The position numbers were made by a program, and so were the translations under genes. A DNA stretch of 64,000 nt, taken from NCBI GenBank assembly GCA_964019135.1, contig OZ025260.1:13324254-13388253 (forward strand), in the 5' to 3' direction. Numbering within the stretch: position 1 is the first letter of the stretch; each line of letters opens with the position of its first letter. The stretch comes from Arenicola marina. Its lineage: Eukaryota; Annelida; Polychaeta; Arenicolidae. A model generated the notes under the pieces. It was not told where the DNA came from. It saw only the letters and a list, made by a program, of their open reading frames with translations, and did not search any database. Positions 61,201 to 64,000 of the stretch are shown here, piece after piece.

Positions 61201-63632
61201 TAATACAGCACAGACTACCATAGTTACCTTGCAGATGGGGCAGAGGGCATTGTCATTGGCCTGTTATAACGGTAACGGGGTAATACAGCACAGACTACCA
61301 TAGTTACCTTGCAGATGGGGCAGAGGGCATTGTCATTGGCCTGTTATAACGGTAACGGGGTAATACAGCACAGACTACCATAGTTACCTTGCAGATGGGG
61401 CAGAGGGCATTGTCATTGGTCTGTTATAACGGTAACGGGGTTATACAGCACAGACTACCATAGTTACCTTGCAGATGGGGCAGAGGGCATTGTCATTGGC
61501 CTGTTATAACGGTATCGGGGTAATACAGCACAGACTACCATAGTTACCTTGCAGATGGGGCAGAGGGCATTGTCATTGGCCTGTTATAACGGTAACGGGG
61601 TAATACAGCACAGACTACCATAGTTACCTTGCAGATGGGGCAGAGGGCATTGTCATTGGCCTGTTATAACGGTAACGGGGTAATACAGCACAGACTACCA
61701 TAGTTACCTTGCAGATGGGGCAGAGGGCATTGTCATTGGCCTGTTATAACGGTATCGGGGTAATACAGCACAGACTACCATAGTTACCTTGCAGATGGGG
61801 CAGAGGGCATTGTCATTGGCCTGTTATAACGGTAACGGGGTAATACAGCACAGACTACCATAGTTACCTTGCAGATGGGGCAGAGGGCATTGTCATTGGC
61901 CTGTTATAGCGGTAACGGGGTAATACAGCACAGACTACCATAGTTACCTTGCAGATGGGGCAGAGGGCATTGTCATTGGCCTGTTATAACGGTAACGGGG
62001 TAATACAGCACAGACTACCATAGTTACCTTGCAGATGGGGCAGAGGGCATTGTCATTGGCCTGTTATAACGGTAACGGGGTAATACAGCACAGACTACCA
62101 TAGTTACCTTGCAGATGGGGCAGAGGGCATTGTCATTGGCCTGTTATAACGGTAACGGGGTAATACAGCACAGACTACCATAGTTACCTTGCAGATGGGG
62201 CAGAGGGCATTGTCATTGGCCTGTTATAACGGTAACGGGGTAATACAGCACAGACTACCATAGTTACCTTGCAGATGGGGCAGAGGGCATTGTCATTGGC
62301 CTGTTATAACGGTAACGGGGTAATACAGCACAGACTACCATAGTTACCTTGCAGATGGGGCAGAGGGCATTGTCATTGGCCTGTTATAACGGTAACGGGG
62401 TAATACAGCACAGACTACCATAGTTACCTTGCAGATGGGGCAGAGGGCATTGTCATTGGCCTGTTATAACGGTAACGGGGTAATACAGCACAGACTACCA
62501 TAGTTACCTTGCAGATGGGGCAGAGGGCATTGTCATTGGCCTGTTATAACGGTAACGGGGTAATACAGCACAGACTACCATAGTTACCTTGCAGATGGGG
62601 CAGAGGGCATTGTCATTGGCCTGTTATAACGGTAACGGGGTAATACAGCACAGACTACCATAGTTACATTGCAGATGGGGCAGAGGGCATTGTCATTGGC
62701 CTGTTATAACGGTAACGGGGTAATACAGCACAGACTACCATAGTTACCTTGCAGATGGGGCAGAGGGCATTGTCATTGGCCTGTTATAACGGTAACGGGG
62801 TAATACAGCACAGACTACCATAGTTACCTTGCAGATGGGGCAGAGGGAGAAGCCGAATGTTATCCTGGGTCCGACCCAGCGCTTCTCCAACACCGAGCGA
62901 CAGCAGTTCAGGTGGAACACGTGGCCACAGGACAGCTGGAAGGGAAGGAAAGACACACCATGAGGCACTGGCGACACCTAGCGGCAGAGTGGTTCTCACA
63001 ACTTACTGTAAGCGTAAATGTATCAGAACCACGTGGCAATGGCCACAGGATGGTAAAAGTATCAATCATGACGATTATTATTCATCAGTATTAAGTATTA
63101 ATCATGATATTTGATGGGTAGATATATTGTATAATATAAAAACGTTAGATAATAATGTACACCTAACATCTAATTTTGACGGTTTACAATGATAATTGAG
63201 CCCTAATTGTTTTATCTAAAAATCTGTGAAGGTGACATAATATTAATTTTATTATTACTACCACTACTATTATCACTAATAATACTGATAACATTACATT
63301 AAAATCATTATAATCCTGAAAATGATAATACTTTGATGATTTTTAAATAATAATAATAATAATAAATATTTTGTAAAAATAGATTATATGGATTTTTTTT
63401 TATATATGTAATGAAAAAGGATGCAATGAACATGTCTGACCTGGACGGCTGGCGCGGCGGACAGGGCCTCGGTGAAGCAGACCATACACATGTCGTCCGC
63501 GTCTTGCCGGAGTGGCTCCTGACCCCCCGCCGTGCAGCCATGGAGACACGCCAGACACGGGTCCTCGTTCCGGATCCCGCCGCAAGGGTGGCTGCAGGGC
63601 AACAGCCGCGTGCACGCGTTCTGCGCATGCTC
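54956..63632 (-). CDS. MYCBP2: MYCBP2/Highwire/RPM-1 (PHR) E3 ubiquitin ligase, C-terminal five exons (gene span)
   Basis: Five phase-consistent exons (63632-63441, 62935-62828, 57245-57086, 56319-56162, 55237-54956) encode the last 299 residues and stop. Full PHR proteins exceed 3,500-4,600 residues, so most of the gene lies right of the window. In order: '[17 protein letters not shown]' zinc-binding segment; RING with [13 protein letters not shown] and CPIC; linker '[19 protein letters not shown]'; and the tandem-cysteine domain ending CRNAHTF. The human enzyme is a RING-Cys-relay ligase that esterifies ubiquitin to threonine. By spacing, its relay cysteines correspond here to codons 56243-56245 and 55163-55165, with the catalytic Glu at 56201-56203 and His at 55130-55132. 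In animals PHR ligases control synapse formation and axon degeneration (for example DLK and NMNAT2 turnover). Four of its exon borders carry local repeat expansions. Identification is firm from near-identical blocks. Confidence 0.96.
55258..55420. repeat. gggtgggtggtgac low-complexity tandem repeat
   Basis: Repeated 'ggtggtgacgggtgggtgg' words in the intron just upstream (minus sense) of the last MYCBP2 exon acceptor. No exon copy included. Confidence 0.85.
55424..55668 (+). mobile_element. tRNA-derived SINE, same family as 6299-6566
   Basis: Carries 'gcctaacggcacgtgg', 'ggataaagatccaatgtc', 'ttgacgcgatatgaccaaaa' and 'gtggttaaagcgtcccgaat', ending caaccaacc. These match the 6.3-kb copy in order. 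It lies in a MYCBP2 intron, antisense to the gene. The head is partly rearranged around two copies of 'gctctggccacctga'-like sequence. Confidence 0.85.
55680..55775 (-). repeat. SINE core fragment, opposite orientation
   Basis: On the minus strand shares the SINE core (ggataaagatacagatgttc, actctcggagacatggctcc) and lies head-to-tail against the preceding copy, so it could pair with it. Confidence 0.65.
55965..56161 (-). repeat. 101-bp duplication of the penultimate-exon donor end
   Basis: The last ~45 coding bases of the exon at 56162-56319 plus its donor (gcccag|GTGAGTACCCC on the minus strand) recur 101 bp further into the intron at about 56061-56106, with one mismatch (ccaggg/cccggg). 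The intronic part (cgtgtgtgggtggagtgggg on the plus strand) also recurs at about 56010 and 56110. The spacing is not a multiple of three, so using the second donor would shift the frame. Confidence 0.9.
56162..56319 (-). CDS. MYCBP2: MYCBP2 exon: tandem-cysteine domain, first half with upstream relay Cys
   Basis: Minus-strand acceptor gtgtag (ending 56320), donor GTGAGT starting at 56161; 158 bp. Encodes [25 protein letters not shown] and [17 protein letters not shown]. The Cys in GEVRC matches the upstream relay cysteine of human MYCBP2, and the Glu in SEL matches the catalytic Glu, by spacing. Confidence 0.95.
56745..56900 (-). mobile_element. tRNA-derived SINE, second family
   Basis: The minus strand reads a tRNA-like head (tgatgtagtggttagcgcac, B-box-like gtgggttcgactcc) then 'gacatgtttcatccattcat', matching the copy at 8020-8290. 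Located in a MYCBP2 intron in sense orientation. Confidence 0.65.
57086..57245 (-). CDS. MYCBP2: MYCBP2 exon: RING-to-TC linker helix
   Basis: Minus-strand acceptor tttcag (ending 57246), donor GTATGG starting at 57085; 160 bp, phase 0 in and 1 out. Encodes [40 protein letters not shown] and [13 protein letters not shown], near-identical to vertebrate MYCBP2 in this segment. Confidence 0.96.
57236..57520 (-). repeat. ~30-bp array duplicating a MYCBP2 exon acceptor, ~9 copies
   Basis: On the minus strand each diverged unit reads 'tatatttcagagtgagatca' or close variants (tttcacagtgagatca). This is the 3' splice site and first ten bases of the exon at 57086-57245. Units are 26-37 bp apart and run upstream (minus sense) into the intron. 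The real junction is the copy nearest the exon. Confidence 0.88.
57521..57648. other. Short unique segment between two MYCBP2 intronic arrays
   Basis: About 130 bases with no repeat unit, separating the acceptor-derived array from the donor-derived array in the same intron. Confidence 0.6.
57649..62848 (-). repeat. 80-bp array duplicating the MYCBP2 RING-exon donor, 65 units
   Basis: The period is exactly 80 bp for 5,200 bp with no indel. On the minus strand each unit holds CCCTCTGCCCCATCTGCAAG (end of the RING exon, LCPICK) followed by the donor GTAACT and ~54 bases of intron. The last unit is the real exon end at 62828-62847. Units are nearly identical. A c/t site at unit position 12 alternates ttcc ttcc over units ~12-30, showing a 320-bp four-unit higher-order repeat. 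The leftmost unit is the most diverged at the splice site (acctggcaggtgggg). Confidence 0.97.
62828..62935 (-). CDS. MYCBP2: MYCBP2 exon: RING core (CGHVFHLNC...CPIC)
   Basis: Minus-strand acceptor ttccag (ending 62936), donor GTAACT starting at 62827; 108 bp, phase 0. Encodes [20 protein letters not shown] then [16 protein letters not shown]. Cys, His, His, Cys and the final CPIC pair complete a RING-H2 pattern. The last 20 coding bases and the donor are repeated through the following intron. Confidence 0.96.
63105..63420. repeat. AT-rich intron segment with (AAT)n
   Basis: AT-rich sequence with an aataataat run near 63346-63366, in the intron between the two RING exons. Confidence 0.7.
63441..63632 (-). 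CDS. MYCBP2: MYCBP2 exon: pre-RING zinc segment and first RING cysteines
   Basis: Minus-strand acceptor tgacag (ending 63633), donor GTCAGA starting at 63440; 192 bp, phase 0. Encodes [27 protein letters not shown] and [24 protein letters not shown] provides the first RING zinc pair. Confidence 0.95.
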
Positions 63633-64000
63633 CTGTCAAATACACGACAACAGCCACATCGTCATCAAGAGTCCTCGTTGGTTTAAACACATTTTTTATT
63701 TATTTTGCAATTGGAAATCAGGCAAGGTCTATAACAAGTTCCTCTTGCTGGATAGTCCTTGTTCTACGGCCGTAGATGGAAATAATATGCGGGTGTTTTA
63801 GGCCACTTTTGTGCACATGAAGATTCAATAGCCATGAAATCTCTCACCATAGAACGACAATTCACCATAAACGCTTTTTATGCGAACGATTTCATTCCGC
63901 GAAACCTAGAATCTATATATAATTAGCACCAATTCACTTGTACTTGTATTCGATAAAATTTCACTGCACAAGGGGTCACTGGTAGATATCACACAATTAC
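63633..64000 (-). other. MYCBP2 intron running off the window
   Basis: No upstream exon recognised in the last ~370 bases. The next MYCBP2 exon should lie beyond the window. Confidence 0.6.

Noticed and set aside
57649..62848. CRISPR-like array
   Set aside because: Units are contiguous 80-bp tandem repeats without unique spacers, in a eukaryotic intron, and each contains exon sequence.

Overview
This is a eukaryotic genomic window. It has multi-exon genes with GT-AG introns, tRNA-derived SINEs, a DNA-transposon MITE, microsatellites, many minisatellites and a 200-base N gap. Protein conservation and repeat content suggest an invertebrate bilaterian, perhaps a mollusc or another lophotrochozoan. 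That placement is an inference and could be wrong. Very roughly a third of the window is tandem repeat.

Two real genes can be supported, and they converge tail to tail. On the + strand (40997-49055) are ten exons of a DLC1/STARD13-family Rho GTPase-activating protein (Drosophila crossveinless-c family). They contain a serine-rich tensin- and LD-type adhesion region, a RhoGAP domain with its arginine finger, and a C-terminal START lipid-transfer domain. The SAM-domain exons expected upstream are not seen. On the - strand (63632 down to 54956) are the last five exons of a MYCBP2/Highwire/RPM-1 (PHR) E3 ubiquitin ligase: the RING, the linker helix and the tandem-cysteine RING-Cys-relay domain, up to the stop codon. 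All splice phases agree in both genes.

The left 40 kb holds no recognisable gene. It carries a 33-bp array (2.0-3.5 kb), C/T-rich and proline-codon-like low complexity (3.7-7.6 kb), SINEs, a 24-bp array (9.1-9.6 kb), a GC-rich block (9.6-11.1 kb), a 13-bp array (11.4-12.1 kb), a 51-bp array (17.1-18.0 kb), a MITE (20.3-20.8 kb), a 4.7-kb 31-bp array and a 7.1-kb 25-bp array. Both of the large arrays contain long-period internal duplications. This stretch may be a 5' intron of the DLC1-like gene or an intergenic region.

The most unusual signal is that several tandem arrays sit exactly on exon edges and multiply a functional boundary. (1) 65 units of 80 bp repeat the 5' splice site and last 20 coding bases of the MYCBP2 RING exon. 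(2) Nine units of 48 bp repeat the 3' splice site and first codons of a RhoGAP exon, in frame and without stops. (3) About nine units of ~30 bp repeat the 3' splice site of the next MYCBP2 exon. (4) A ~101-bp duplication copies the donor end of the penultimate MYCBP2 exon. (5) Four units of ~55-61 bp repeat the last MYCBP2 codons plus stop into the 3' UTR. Five independent cases in two neighbouring genes suggest a shared mechanism of minisatellite birth at exon borders, with possible consequences for splice-site choice.
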